Assembly: GCA_016185015.1 (NCBI GenBank)
Contig: JACPOI010000040.1
Span: 1-64,000, forward strand
Length of the DNA: 64,000 bases
From: Burkholderiales bacterium
GTDB lineage: Bacteria > Pseudomonadota > Gammaproteobacteria > Burkholderiales > Burkholderiaceae_C
Direction of reading: 5' to 3'
The notes below the pieces were generated by a model. That model ran no database searches and was not told where the DNA came from. It saw nothing but the letters and a program-made list of their open reading frames with translations. Shown here in pieces: positions 36,065 through 44,408 of the stretch; position 1 is the stretch's first letter, and the number at the start of each line of letters is the position of its first letter. Made by a program: the position numbers and the translations under genes.

Positions 36065-37012
36065 ATGCCAATTCCAGGTGACCCCGAGAATCGCGAGTGG
36101 ATCGAGCTTTCTGGCGTAAACAGAGACCAAGTTGATCAATTCCGCCCGACATTGATCTCGTTTTTGGCTTCAGACAAAGATCATCAAACCCAAGCAGTAG
36201 GCACTGGATTTCTGATCGGAGCTGGACCTGATGTCGCGATTGTTCTCACGGCAAAACATGTGTTGACCCCAGGGGTACTAAACGTCCAAAAGCCCCGGCT
36301 AGGCCATGCACCGTCGACTCTCGCTGAATTTCTACCGAAGTCAGCGACACAAGTTAGCCTGGACCCCAAACAACTAGTCGTTATCTGGGCAAATTCTCAC
36401 AAGGCGCTGCATCAGCAAATCGTTCATTGCGGGTACAACGAAAGCTCTGATTTGGCTGTTTGCCTTCTCGTGAAACCGCCTGGTGGCGAGTCAATTTTCC
36501 CCTGTCCCTGCATTCCGCTTTGCACTGAGATCCCTCAGGTGGGAGAAATTGTTCACATGGTGTCATACGACAAGCTTGAACTCAACACCCTAGAGCCTGT
36601 AACTCAAAGCGCGCCCGGTCTCTTTTCGCTGCATCGCGCCGTAAGCATTCGTCGAGGCTATGTGACGAATGTGCATCGGGAGGGATATCGTCAGTACAAA
36701 TGGCCGTGCATCACGACAAGCATTCCTGCTGAGCCTGGCATGAGCGGAGGTTTTCTTTTCATTCCTCGCGAGGGAACAACTATTGCAGCCAGTGGAGTTA
36801 TTTGCGCAGACAACTCAGATGAAATTTCACGCTCAAATCAAATGCATGCTGGCGAGTCGGTTATTGGACTTGGATACATGGCGCTGGCGTTAATGGTCCC
36901 TACCCAAATGGACAATGCGGCCCCCCTGCGCAGCCTCCAGCAAATGATGAGCGCAGGACACCTAACGCCGGCTGTGGGTGGATTCGAGCAGTTCACCTTC
37001 CTGATCGACTAA
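36065..37012 (+). CDS. Cytoplasmic trypsin-fold serine protease in an A+T-rich, probably acquired segment
   Basis: A 315-residue protein with a chymotrypsin/trypsin-type triad visible by motif: His65 in LTAKHV, Asp129 in ESSDLAV and Ser227 in PGMSGG, preceded by GTGFLIG. No signal peptide or membrane helix is seen, so it should stay in the cytoplasm, unlike DegP or most secreted trypsins, and it has no PDZ domain. Base composition is near 50% G+C against mid-60s around it, and codon choice differs (many AAT, TTT, ATT). A 6-bp hairpin (37018-37037) follows the stop. Related stand-alone trypsin-like proteins occur in mobile defence islands, but no partner gene is present here. The function is unknown. 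Confidence 0.8.
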   Translation: MPIPGDPENREWIELSGVNRDQVDQFRPTLISFLASDKDHQTQAVGTGFLIGAGPDVAIVLTAKHVLTPGVLNVQKPRLGHAPSTLAEFLPKSATQVSLDPKQLVVIWANSHKALHQQIVHCGYNESSDLAVCLLVKPPGGESIFPCPCIPLCTEIPQVGEIVHMVSYDKLELNTLEPVTQSAPGLFSLHRAVSIRRGYVTNVHREGYRQYKWPCITTSIPAEPGMSGGFLFIPREGTTIAASGVICADNSDEISRSNQMHAGESVIGLGYMALALMVPTQMDNAAPLRSLQQMMSAGHLTPAVGGFEQFTFLID

Positions 37013-37118
37013 GACCACTGTCAACTCGCAATGACAGCGGCTACAGGAATTGTGGAAATCTCCCACTCTTGGTAGAAACGCCCTTGAACCCGAATCGGGC
37101 GCTGAGGCACATAAAGAC

Positions 37119-37170
37119 TGGCGGCTGGGGTGGAGTCGAACTACCAGACCCGGATTTTCAATCCCCTCTT
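37119..37170 (-). pseudogene. Decayed 3' half of a tRNA-Phe gene
   Basis: Read on the minus strand this gives an anticodon arm GGATTGAAAATCC (anticodon GAA), a variable stretch, a T-arm-like GGTAGTTCGACTCCACC and an acceptor end CCAGCCGCCA. The spacings match a normal tRNA-Phe to within single-base deletions, and the T-stem has one mismatch. The 5' half (acceptor and D-arm) is missing; its place is taken by the end of the methyltransferase gene. Such 3' tRNA fragments are left by integrating elements. Confidence 0.5.
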
Positions 37171-37907
37171 CAATCCAGAAAAGCCCTGTACACCCACACC
37201 GGCTTCCCCTGCGCCCCATCCAGCCTGGCCACCGGCGTCAGCCCCAGCGCCTCAAACTCCAGGCTCACCAGATACGCCCCGGGCTTGAGTTCCGCCCGCG
37301 CCTTCTCAATAGCGCGCGGCATGCTCTCGGGCCGCTGGAACAGATAGACCAGGTCGTAGCCCGACCAGTCGGCCTTCCAGATATCACCCCGCTCCACTTT
37401 CGCCCAAGGACAACGGCGCGCGCAGAGCCAGCGCAGGGGCCAACTCCATTCGATGCCGTGCAACTCGGCCAGCGGGTAGGCCTGCCGTAGCGCGTCGAGG
37501 CCATGGCCCAGGCCGCAACCGGCATCGAGCACCTTGGCGCCGGGCTCCAGCGGCGCGACACCGGGCAGTTCATTGAGGGCATCGACCGGTGTGGGAAACA
37601 GCGGTGCGTCGCGCCAGGCGTTGAGCGGGTAGATCAGTGCGAGCAATGCAAGCGGCAGCAGCCAGCCCCAGGCCGGTAGCGTGAGGCCGCCAGCGAGCAG
37701 GAGGGACAGCGGGTAACCGAAGCCGATGAACAGGCGGCGCCACCAGCTGTTGCCCAGCAGGCTGAGCAGCACACCGAGCAGTGTGGAGGCAGCAAGTGCA
37801 TCCGTGGTGCCGAGGCCGGCACGCAGCAGAAGCGAAAGTGTGAGCCAGCACAGGCCCCAGCTCAGCAGGGCCGGCAGGGGCCAAGGCAATTTGGCGAGCA
37901 AACTCAT
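37170..37907 (-). CDS. Membrane-anchored class I SAM-dependent methyltransferase
   Basis: A 245-residue protein. The first 90 or so residues are strongly hydrophobic with about three or four helices (LSWGLCWLTLSLLLRAGLG, LGVLLSLLGNS, PLALLALIYPLNAW). A methyltransferase domain follows with SAM motif I VLDAGCGLGHGL and the acidic residue in HGIEW. YDLVYLFQRPESM is a likely motif IV. The substrate is unknown; a membrane-associated lipid or quinone is plausible. It begins 15 bp after parB and may be the last gene of that operon. Its end abuts the tRNA remnant. Confidence 0.82.
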   Translation of the reverse strand: MSLLAKLPWPLPALLSWGLCWLTLSLLLRAGLGTTDALAASTLLGVLLSLLGNSWWRRLFIGFGYPLSLLLAGGLTLPAWGWLLPLALLALIYPLNAWRDAPLFPTPVDALNELPGVAPLEPGAKVLDAGCGLGHGLDALRQAYPLAELHGIEWSWPLRWLCARRCPWAKVERGDIWKADWSGYDLVYLFQRPESMPRAIEKARAELKPGAYLVSLEFEALGLTPVARLDGAQGKPVWVYRAFLD

Positions 37908-37922
37908 TCGCTCGCCTTAACC

Positions 37923-38870
37923 TCAGTTGCCGTTGCCGCCGCTGCGGCGCAGCCGGTCGATCAGGCCGTTGAGTTCGTCGAGCGAACCAAACTGGATGCT
38001 GAGCTCGCCCATCTCTTCCACCCGGCCGTGGCGCTTGACGCGCTTTTTCACACGCACTTCCACTTCGGCGGTGAGCAGGTCCGACAGTTCTTCTTCCACG
38101 CGCTTCAAGTCGCGGGATTTTTCCTTGCCGGGTTTCTGTGGCGTGAGCGAGAACTCGGCGCTGAGTTTCTTGACCAGGTTCTCGGCTTCGCGCACCGACA
38201 TCTTCTTGGCGGTGATCTGGTTGGCGGCGGTGATCTGCGTGGCGCGGTCCAGCGAGAGCAGCGCACGGGCGTGGCCCATGTCGATGTCGCCGGCCATCAG
38301 CAGGGTCTGCACCGGTTCGGCCAGGTTCAATAGTCGCAGCAGGTTGCTGGCGGCGCTGCGCGAGCGGCCCACGGCCTGCGCGGCCTGTTCATGCGTGAGG
38401 CCGAATTCACGGATCAGGCGCTGCAGGCCATGCGCTTCTTCCAGCGGGTTGAGGTCTTCACGCTGGATGTTCTCGATGAGGGCCATGGCCGCCGCGGCCT
38501 CGTTGGGCACGTCGCGCACCAGCACGGGCACGCTCTCCAGGCCGGCCAGCTTGGCGGCGCGGAAGCGGCGCTCGCCGGCAATGATTTCGTGCTTGCCGGC
38601 GTTGGGGCCGTCGGTGAGCTTGCGAACCAAAATCGGTTGCATGATGCCCTGGGCCTTGATGGACTCGGCGAGTTCGTACAAGGCGCCTTCGTCCATGCGG
38701 GTACGCGGCTGGTAGATGCCGGCCACCATCTCGTCGAGCTTGAGGCTGCCGGTGCTCTGGCCTTCGCGCGCCTCGTTCATCGCCGCCACTTCGGCGCGGG
38801 TGTCATCGACCTTGGGGCCCAGCAGGGCTTCGAGTCCGCGGCCGAGGCCCTTGGGTTTCTTGGTGACCAT
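37923..38870 (-). CDS. parB: Chromosome-partitioning protein ParB
   Basis: A CTP-dependent clamp that loads at parS and organises the origin region. The 315 residues include the N-terminal ParA-interacting motif KGLGRGLEALLG, the CTP-binding segment GERRFRAAKLA with ENIQREDLNPLEEA, the parS-reading HTH (THEQAAQAVGRSRSAASNLL) and a C-terminal dimer domain. It is typical of chromosomal Spo0J-like proteins. parA lies two genes upstream, and four parS-like sites lie 2-5 kb away at 41015-42723. Confidence 0.96.
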   Translation of the reverse strand: MVTKKPKGLGRGLEALLGPKVDDTRAEVAAMNEAREGQSTGSLKLDEMVAGIYQPRTRMDEGALYELAESIKAQGIMQPILVRKLTDGPNAGKHEIIAGERRFRAAKLAGLESVPVLVRDVPNEAAAAMALIENIQREDLNPLEEAHGLQRLIREFGLTHEQAAQAVGRSRSAASNLLRLLNLAEPVQTLLMAGDIDMGHARALLSLDRATQITAANQITAKKMSVREAENLVKKLSAEFSLTPQKPGKEKSRDLKRVEEELSDLLTAEVEVRVKKRVKRHGRVEEMGELSIQFGSLDELNGLIDRLRRSGGNGN

Positions 38871-38889
38871 ATCGTTCTACTCTCTGTTA

Positions 38890-39450
38890 TCAGTTCGCTG
38901 TGTTCATTTCCTGGAGCGCCATCAGGCGTTCCAGCAGCGCGTGGCCCCGGGGCCAGTCGCCCAGGTTCGAATCGGCATTCAGGTGGCCGGCGTCACCGGC
39001 GTCCACGAATTCGGAACCCCAGTCTTGCGCCAGGCCCTGGGCCATGTCGAAAGGGCAGCGGTCGTCGTTGCGGCTGGCGACCAGGATGCTCTTGAATGGC
39101 AGGGCCTTGCGCTCGATCGGCCACCAGCTGGGCAGCATGGCGCGGGTCTCGTCACGCGCCACGTCGCCGGGCGCGACCAGCAGCGCGCCCTTGACGCGGT
39201 GCGTATTGCGCGAGTGCGCGGCCCAGGCCGCGACCAGGATGACACCCAGGCTGTGCGCCACCAGCACGGCCGGCTTGGGGCAGAGCAGCACCGCCTCCTC
39301 CAGCTGCGTCTGCCAGTCGCCGCGCATGGGGCGTTCCCAGTCGTGCTGCTGCACACGCGTGTAGCCATACGTCGCCTCCCAGCGGCTCTGCCAGTGGCCC
39401 GGGCCGGAGTTGTGCCAGCCCGGCAGGATGAGGACGCTCGAGGGACGCAT
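38890..39450 (-). CDS. RBBP9/YdeN-type small serine hydrolase
   Basis: A 186-residue single-domain alpha/beta-hydrolase of the RBBP9/YdeN family. It starts with VLILPGWHNSGPGHWQSRWE, has the nucleophile Ser in VAHSLGV, an acid in SRNDDRCPFD and a His in GDAGHLNADS. It is cytoplasmic. It sits between parA (33 bp upstream) and parB (19 bp downstream) on the same strand, so it is made with the partition proteins. Its substrate and any link to segregation are unknown. The start has only a weak ribosome site. Confidence 0.88.
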   Translation of the reverse strand: MRPSSVLILPGWHNSGPGHWQSRWEATYGYTRVQQHDWERPMRGDWQTQLEEAVLLCPKPAVLVAHSLGVILVAAWAAHSRNTHRVKGALLVAPGDVARDETRAMLPSWWPIERKALPFKSILVASRNDDRCPFDMAQGLAQDWGSEFVDAGDAGHLNADSNLGDWPRGHALLERLMALQEMNTAN

Positions 39451-39483
39451 GCTATTGTTTTTGTAGCTGACGAAGTTCGACGA

Positions 39484-40269
39484 TCACATCTTCTGGATGC
39501 GGTCGACCATCTCCTGCGCGAAGCTCACGAAGGACTGCGCGCCCTTGGAAGCCGGGTCGAACACCACACCGGGCACGCCGTAGCTGGGCGCTTCGGCCAG
39601 GCGCACATTGCGCGGGATGACGGCGTCGAACACCTTGTCGCCGAAGTGGGCCTTGAGCTGGTCGCTCACCTGGGCCTGCAGGGTGATGCGCGGGTCGAAC
39701 ATGACACGCAGCAGGCCGATGATCTGCAGGTCGGGGTTGAGGTTGGCATGCACCTGCTTGATTGTGTTGACCAGATCGGTCAGGCCTTCGAGCGCGAAGT
39801 ACTCGCACTGCATGGGCACGATGACACCGTGCGCACTGCACAGGCCGTTGAGGGTGAGCATGGACAGCGAGGGCGGGCAGTCGATGAGCACAAAGTCGTA
39901 TTCGTCGTTGACCTTGGCCAGCGCTTCCTTGAGTCGGCGCTCGCGCCGCTCCACATCGACCAGCTCCACCTCGGCACCCGCGAGTTCGCGGTTGGCACCC
40001 AGGATGTCGTAGCTGCAACCGCCTTCGATGAGCTTGTCGCTTTTGACGCGGGCCTCGGCGATGCTGGCTGATTCGAGCAGCACGTCGTAGAGGCTGAGCT
40101 TGAGTTGGCGCTTGTCCACCCCCGAACCCATGGTGGCATTGCCCTGGGGGTCCAGGTCCACCATGAGCACACGTTGCCCCACCTTGGCCAGGCCGGCGGC
40201 GAGGTTGACGGTCGTTGTCGTCTTGCCCACGCCACCTTTCTGGTTGGCCACGCAGAAAATTTTCGCCAT
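39484..40269 (-). CDS. parA: Chromosome-partitioning ATPase ParA
   Basis: A 261-residue Walker-type ATPase that moves ParB-parS complexes apart. The deviant Walker A is KGGVGKTTTT, motif A' is DLDPQGNAT, and Walker B sits in DFVLIDCPPSL. It lacks an N-terminal DNA-binding HTH, so it is the chromosomal (type Ib-like, Soj) form that does not regulate its own operon. It lies 28 bp downstream of the lysE-type gene. Confidence 0.96.
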   Translation of the reverse strand: MAKIFCVANQKGGVGKTTTTVNLAAGLAKVGQRVLMVDLDPQGNATMGSGVDKRQLKLSLYDVLLESASIAEARVKSDKLIEGGCSYDILGANRELAGAEVELVDVERRERRLKEALAKVNDEYDFVLIDCPPSLSMLTLNGLCSAHGVIVPMQCEYFALEGLTDLVNTIKQVHANLNPDLQIIGLLRVMFDPRITLQAQVSDQLKAHFGDKVFDAVIPRNVRLAEAPSYGVPGVVFDPASKGAQSFVSFAQEMVDRIQKM

Positions 40270-40297
40270 CAGGTCGTCCCTTGTTTATGTAGTGAGA

Positions 40298-40912
40298 TCA
40301 GCGGGTGAAAGCAAGACGCAAGCCGAAACCGATGAGGCAGAGGCCGGCAATTTTCTCCAACACGCGGCCGAACAACGGGTTGGCACGCAGGTGCCCAGCC
40401 AGGTGGTGCGTGAGCAGGGTCATGCCCAGGCCGTAGAGAAAAGTGAGGAAGGCGATCGTCACGGCCATGAAGCCGAAGGTGAACAGGCCCTGGTGCGTGG
40501 CCGGGTCGACGAAGAGCGGAAAGAAGGCCAGGTAGAACATGATGGCCTTGGGGTTCAACAAGGTGATGACCATGGCCTGGCGCAGGTAATGCCCGGTCTT
40601 GATGTTGAGCACCAGCGCGGCACCGGGTTTGGCCAGCAGCATCTGGACACCGAGGAATGCGAGGTAAGCCGCCCCGCCCCACTGCAGCAGATTGAAGGCG
40701 GTCGGGTAGGCGATGAGCAGCGCGGCCACACCGGCCACCGCCGCCCACATCAGCACCTGGTCCCCGAGGATGACACCCAGGGTAGCCGCCAGCCCGCCAC
40801 GCACCCCGCCCTTGCTGGTGGAAGTGATCAGCGCCAGATTGCCGGGGCCCGGGATCAGCAGAAAAATGATGACGGTGACGACAAAAGCGCCGTAGTCGGC
40901 TACGCCAAACAT
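40298..40912 (-). CDS. LysE/RhtB-family amino-acid exporter
   Basis: A 204-residue inner-membrane exporter with about six helices. It has the family start VIIFLLIPGPGNLALIT, GVILGDQVLMW and the conserved LLNPKAIMFYLAFFP. I take the ATG at 40912, because the open frame continues far upstream through the palindrome but with no family sequence. It is the first gene downstream of the long palindrome and leads into parA. The substrate is probably an amino acid such as threonine or homoserine, or a derivative. Confidence 0.9.
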   Translation of the reverse strand: MFGVADYGAFVVTVIIFLLIPGPGNLALITSTSKGGVRGGLAATLGVILGDQVLMWAAVAGVAALLIAYPTAFNLLQWGGAAYLAFLGVQMLLAKPGAALVLNIKTGHYLRQAMVITLLNPKAIMFYLAFFPLFVDPATHQGLFTFGFMAVTIAFLTFLYGLGMTLLTHHLAGHLRANPLFGRVLEKIAGLCLIGFGLRLAFTR

Positions 40913-41014
40913 GGGGGTTGGGGATCTCTCGGAAAGGGGTCTTGAGGGAAGGGTTGAGTGTACGGCAGCTTTTTGGGGGTTCTGGTTGCTTGGGCTGCTG
41001 GTTTGCCCTGCTTT

Positions 41015-41030
41015 TGTTTCACGTGAAACG
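41015..41030. other. parS site 1 (15 of 16 to consensus)
   Basis: TGTTTCACGTGAAACG lies in the non-coding stretch between lysE and rsmG, 20 bp outside the long palindrome. Only the last base differs from the consensus parS TGTTTCACGTGAAACA; the 14-bp core palindrome is perfect. Confidence 0.9.
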
Positions 41031-41050
41031 TTTTCTGGCAAGGAGCGCTT

Positions 41051-41527
41051 TGCCTGCGGCGCTTTTGTAGCCCCCCACTCATCCCCCCGCCCTTCTCTAC
41101 CCCCGCCGGGGTAGAGAAGGGAGCCTGGATTTGGTCTCATCGCGCCGACTACGCTTCTACGGGGGTGCGGTCGCCACTGCCTTTGGTCCACCTGGATTCC
41201 TGAGCTGCGGTCGTAGTAAACGGCTCCGAAGTAGCCGGCCACTAACGGTGGTTGGCTAAGCCAACCTGCCGTTTCCGAGTCCAAAAGACTGACCGACCCG
41301 CTCGTTTCTCGTTGCTGGCGCGCAGCCGCCAGCCAGAGCCGCACCGGCCCGTCCCCGTTTACTACGACCGGCTCCGGGAAATGTGGGCGCCCAAACCACG
41401 GCGGCGACCTTACCCCCGTAGAAGCGTAGCCGGCATGATGAGATGAGATCCAGGCTCCCTTCTCTACCCCGGCGGGGGTAGAGAAGGGCGGGGGGATGAG
41501 TGGGGGATTACAAAAGCGCCGCAGGCA
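41051..41527. repeat. 477-bp imperfect palindrome of unknown nature
   Basis: The two ends of this non-coding segment are reverse complements about the centre at 41289 with no net indel. By my count 106 of 114 outer bases match (41051-41164 against 41414-41527). A middle zone matches about 54%, then 13 of 13 (41211-41223 against 41355-41367), and the core is unrelated. Each arm holds an inner hairpin CCCTTCTCTACCCC/GGGGTAGAGAAGGG (41090-41121, 41457-41488) that is identical in both. No open frame with known motifs and no target-site duplication was found. It occupies most of the 620-bp gap between lysE and rsmG. A MITE-like element, a structured RNA or a partition-related cruciform are all possible. 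Confidence 0.85.
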
Positions 41528-41532
41528 GAAAG

Positions 41533-42201
41533 TCAGACCAAAGCAGAAAGCTTCATCCAGACAATGCACCTCTCAGCACCAAGCCCAGGAACCAAAAGCT
41601 GTTCCACGTGAAACACAACCACGCCCCCCGGCAGGGCAGCCAACTCGTCAACCGGAGACTTCCCCTTCATCGCCATCCAGACCCCGGCCGGCGCCAGGGC
41701 CGAACGGGACCAGGACGTGAAGTCCACCAGGGAAGCAAAGGCCCGGGAACTCACCACGTCGTAATGATCGTCCAGGTTTTCCACCCGGGCGTGCAGGCCC
41801 TTGAGGTTGGGCAACTTCAGGGTGAGGGCGGCCTGCTGGATGAAGGTGGCCTTCTTGGCCACGGTGTCCACGCAGCTCACGGCGATGTCCGGGCAGCAGA
41901 TGGCGATGACCACGCCGGGCAGGCCGGCGCCGGAGCCGACATCGAGCAGGCGGAAGCCCTGCCCGTCCGCCGGCTGGCGGCCGGCCAGTTGTTGCCGCAG
42001 CGGGCGGATGACCGCCAGGCTGTCCAGCAAATGGTGGGTCAGCATCTCGGCCGGGTCACGCACGGCCGTCAGGTTGTAGACCTTGGTCCACTTCTGGATC
42101 AGGGCCAGGTAGTCCAGCAATTGGGTGATCTGGGCGTCGGACAGCTCCAGGCCGAGTTCGGCCACCCCGTTTTTCAGGGTGATGGAGAGATCGAGGCTCA
42201 T
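41533..42201 (-). CDS. rsmG: 16S rRNA (guanine-527-N7) methyltransferase RsmG
   Basis: Methylates N7 of G527 in 16S rRNA in the cytoplasm. The 222 residues carry the SAM motif [17 protein letters not shown], the preceding [12 protein letters not shown] of the family, and [12 protein letters not shown] further on. The start codon overlaps the mnmG stop by 4 bp. A parS-like site lies inside the coding sequence near the C-terminus, encoding FHVEQ. The C-terminus ends six bases from the long palindrome. Confidence 0.95.
   Translation of the reverse strand: MSLDLSITLKNGVAELGLELSDAQITQLLDYLALIQKWTKVYNLTAVRDPAEMLTHHLLDSLAVIRPLRQQLAGRQPADGQGFRLLDVGSGAGLPGVVIAICCPDIAVSCVDTVAKKATFIQQAALTLKLPNLKGLHARVENLDDHYDVVSSRAFASLVDFTSWSRSALAPAGVWMAMKGKSPVDELAALPGGVVVFHVEQLLVPGLGAERCIVWMKLSALV
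41600..41615. other. parS site 2, inside rsmG (15 of 16)
   Basis: TGTTCCACGTGAAACA differs from consensus at one base. On the coding strand it supplies the codons for F-H-V-E near the end of RsmG. Confidence 0.8.
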
Positions 42202-44159
42202 GCCGCCTCGGCCACTTCGGTCTTGGTGAAGCCGCGGAAACCACCTTTTTTCAGGTGGATCATCAGCAGGGAAATGCTGGCGGGCGTGATGCCGGAGATG
42301 CGCGAGGCCTGGCCCAGGGTTTCCGGGCGGTGCTTTTGCAGCTTCTGCCGGGCCTCGATGGACAGGGCTGAAACCGCCATGTAGTCCAGGTGGGTAGGCA
42401 GCTTGAGGTTCTCGTAGTGGGCGGCGCGCTCCACTTCGTCCTTCTGGCGGTCGATGTAGCCGGAATACTTGGCGGCAATTTCCAGTTGCTCGACCACGGG
42501 CTCAGCCAGCTCACCCAGGGTTTCACGTGAAACATCGGGGTTGGCGTACTTGCCGCCGTCCAGGGACATGAGGCCGGCGTAGCTCACATCCGGCCGGCGC
42601 AGCAGGTCAAAGAGGTGGTACTCGCGCTCGATGGTGGTGCCCAGCACTCGCTCGGCTTCGGCCGCGGACAGGATGCGGGGGTTGACCCAGGTGGCCTTGA
42701 GGCGTTCTGTTTCACGTGAAACAGCATCGCGCTTGCGGCAGAAAGCGTCCCAGCGGGCGTCGTCCACCAGGCCCAGCTGGCGGCCGGTTTCGGTCAGGCG
42801 CAGGTCGGCGTTGTCTTCGCGCAGCTGCAGCCTGAACTCGGCCCGGCTGGTGAACATCCGGTAGGGCTCGGTCACGCCCTGGGTGGTGAGGTCGTCCACC
42901 AGCACGCCCAGGTAGGCTTCGTCGCGGCGCGGCTGCCAGGCTTCGGCGCCCCGGCACTGCAGCGCGGCATTGATGCCGGCGAACAGGCCCTGGGCCGCCG
43001 CCTCTTCATAACCGGTGGTGCCATTGATCTGGCCGGCGAAGAACAGGCCGTTGATTTGTTTGGTCTCGAAGCTGCCCTTGAGGGAGCGCGGGTCGAAGTA
43101 GTCGTATTCGATGGCGTATCCCGGGCGTAGGATGTGGGCGTTCTCCAGCCCCTTCATGCTGCGGACCAGCTCGTACTGAATGTCGAAGGGCAGGCTGGTG
43201 GAGATGCCGTTGGGGTAGTACTCGTGGGTCGTCAGGCCCTCGGGCTCCAGGAAGATCTGGTGGCTGTCCTTGTCCGCAAAGCGGTTGATCTTGTCTTCCA
43301 CGCTGGGGCAATAACGCGGACCCACGCCTTCGATCTTGCCGGTGAACATGGGGCTGCGGTCGAAGCCGGAGCGGATGATCTCGTGGGTGCGCTCGTTGGT
43401 GTGGGTGATCCAGCAGGGCATCTGCTGCGGGTGCATGGCCGCCTTGCCCATGAAGCTGAACACGGGCACGCCGTCACCCACACCGCCGGGCATGCCGTCA
43501 CCGGGCTGCTCGGTGCACTGGGAAAAGTCGATGGAGCGGCCGTCGATGCGCGGCGGGGTGCCGGTCTTCAGGCGGCCCTGCGGCAGCTTGAGTTCCTTGA
43601 GGCGTGCCGAGAGACTGACGGCCGGCGGGTCGCCGGCGCGGCCGGCGGCGTAGTTGTTCAGGCCGACGTGGATCTTGCCGTCCAGGAAAGTGCCGGCCGT
43701 CAGCACCACGGTGCGGCTGCGGAACTTGATGCCGACCTGGGTCACGGCGCCGACCACGCGGTCGCCCTCCACCATCAGGTCGTCCACAGCCTGCTGGAAC
43801 AGCCAGAGGTTGGGCTGGTTTTCCAGGCGGCGACGGATGGCTGCTTTGTACAGAATGCGGTCGGCCTGGGCGCGGGTGGCACGCACGGCCGGGCCCTTGG
43901 AGCTGTTGAGGATGCGGAACTGGATACCGCCCTCGTCCGTGGCGATGGCCATGGCGCCCCCCAGCGCGTCCACCTCTTTCACCAGGTGGCCCTTGCCGAT
44001 GCCGCCGATGGAGGGGTTGCAGCTCATCTGGCCCAGGGTCTCGATGTTGTGCGTCAGCAGCAGGGTCTTGGCGCCCATGCGTGCGGACGCCAGCGCGGCT
44101 TCCGTGCCGGCATGGCCGCCGCCGACGACGATGACATCGAATTCTTGTGGGTAGAGCAT
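42198..44159 (-). CDS. mnmG: tRNA uridine-34 carboxymethylaminomethyl-modifying enzyme MnmG
   Basis: With MnmE, modifies U34 of several tRNAs using FAD and methylene-tetrahydrofolate. The 653 residues from the ATG at 44159 include the FAD loop [12 protein letters not shown], the [16 protein letters not shown] motif with its active cysteine, and the C-terminal [20 protein letters not shown]. An open frame 15 codons longer exists but has no support. Two parS sites lie in the coding region, both encoding V-S-R-E-T. A 9-bp hairpin (44179-44197) lies in the leader. Confidence 0.96.
   Translation of the reverse strand: MLYPQEFDVIVVGGGHAGTEAALASARMGAKTLLLTHNIETLGQMSCNPSIGGIGKGHLVKEVDALGGAMAIATDEGGIQFRILNSSKGPAVRATRAQADRILYKAAIRRRLENQPNLWLFQQAVDDLMVEGDRVVGAVTQVGIKFRSRTVVLTAGTFLDGKIHVGLNNYAAGRAGDPPAVSLSARLKELKLPQGRLKTGTPPRIDGRSIDFSQCTEQPGDGMPGGVGDGVPVFSFMGKAAMHPQQMPCWITHTNERTHEIIRSGFDRSPMFTGKIEGVGPRYCPSVEDKINRFADKDSHQIFLEPEGLTTHEYYPNGISTSLPFDIQYELVRSMKGLENAHILRPGYAIEYDYFDPRSLKGSFETKQINGLFFAGQINGTTGYEEAAAQGLFAGINAALQCRGAEAWQPRRDEAYLGVLVDDLTTQGVTEPYRMFTSRAEFRLQLREDNADLRLTETGRQLGLVDDARWDAFCRKRDAVSRETERLKATWVNPRILSAAEAERVLGTTIEREYHLFDLLRRPDVSYAGLMSLDGGKYANPDVSRETLGELAEPVVEQLEIAAKYSGYIDRQKDEVERAAHYENLKLPTHLDYMAVSALSIEARQKLQKHRPETLGQASRISGITPASISLLMIHLKKGGFRGFTKTEVAEAA
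42519..42534. other. parS site 3, inside mnmG (15 of 16)
   Basis: GGTTTCACGTGAAACA keeps the perfect 14-bp core; only the first base differs from consensus. It encodes V-S-R-E-T. Confidence 0.88.
42708..42723. other. parS site 4, inside mnmG (perfect 16 of 16)
   Basis: TGTTTCACGTGAAACA is identical to the consensus chromosomal parS site. It again encodes V-S-R-E-T, 189 bp from site 3. Confidence 0.95.
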
Positions 44160-44178
44160 GGAGAAATCCCGGTGGTCG

Positions 44179-44197
44179 TGCGCGCGCTGCGCGCGCA
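44179..44197. other. GC-only hairpin in the mnmG leader
   Basis: TGCGCGCGC-T-GCGCGCGCA can fold into a stem of up to nine pairs (fewer with a real loop), 19 bases upstream of the mnmG ATG on the minus strand. It may affect translation. The rest of 44160-44408 shows no gene. Confidence 0.4.
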
Positions 44198-44408
44198 GGC
44201 CCAAAGGAAGGTGAATACCCGCTTTAGGCCGAAAAACGCATTTTACCGGGCCTGCCCATTTTGTGTGCAGTCTCCTGGGCCCACACGACCATGGGCAGAG
44301 CCGAATCGGTGCCTATGCGGAAAAAGCATGGGCAAACAAAAAGACAGCTTTGGACTTGAAGCACATAGCGGCTTAAGCTGGCACGGCCCACAACCCCAAG
44401 GTGAAGTG

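Noticed and set aside
40913-41532. Possible oriC near the parS sites
   Set aside because: No cluster of TTATCCACA-type DnaA boxes, no A+T-rich unwinding tract and no dnaA gene in the window.
40913-41569. Upstream extension of the lysE frame through the palindrome
   Set aside because: No LysE homology beyond 40912, and it reads through the inverted repeat; chance open frame in G+C-rich DNA.
43134-44408. Upstream extension of the glutamate dehydrogenase frame, antisense to mnmG
   Set aside because: The family start and ribosome site are at 44409; the extension has antisense-type composition and lies over mnmG.
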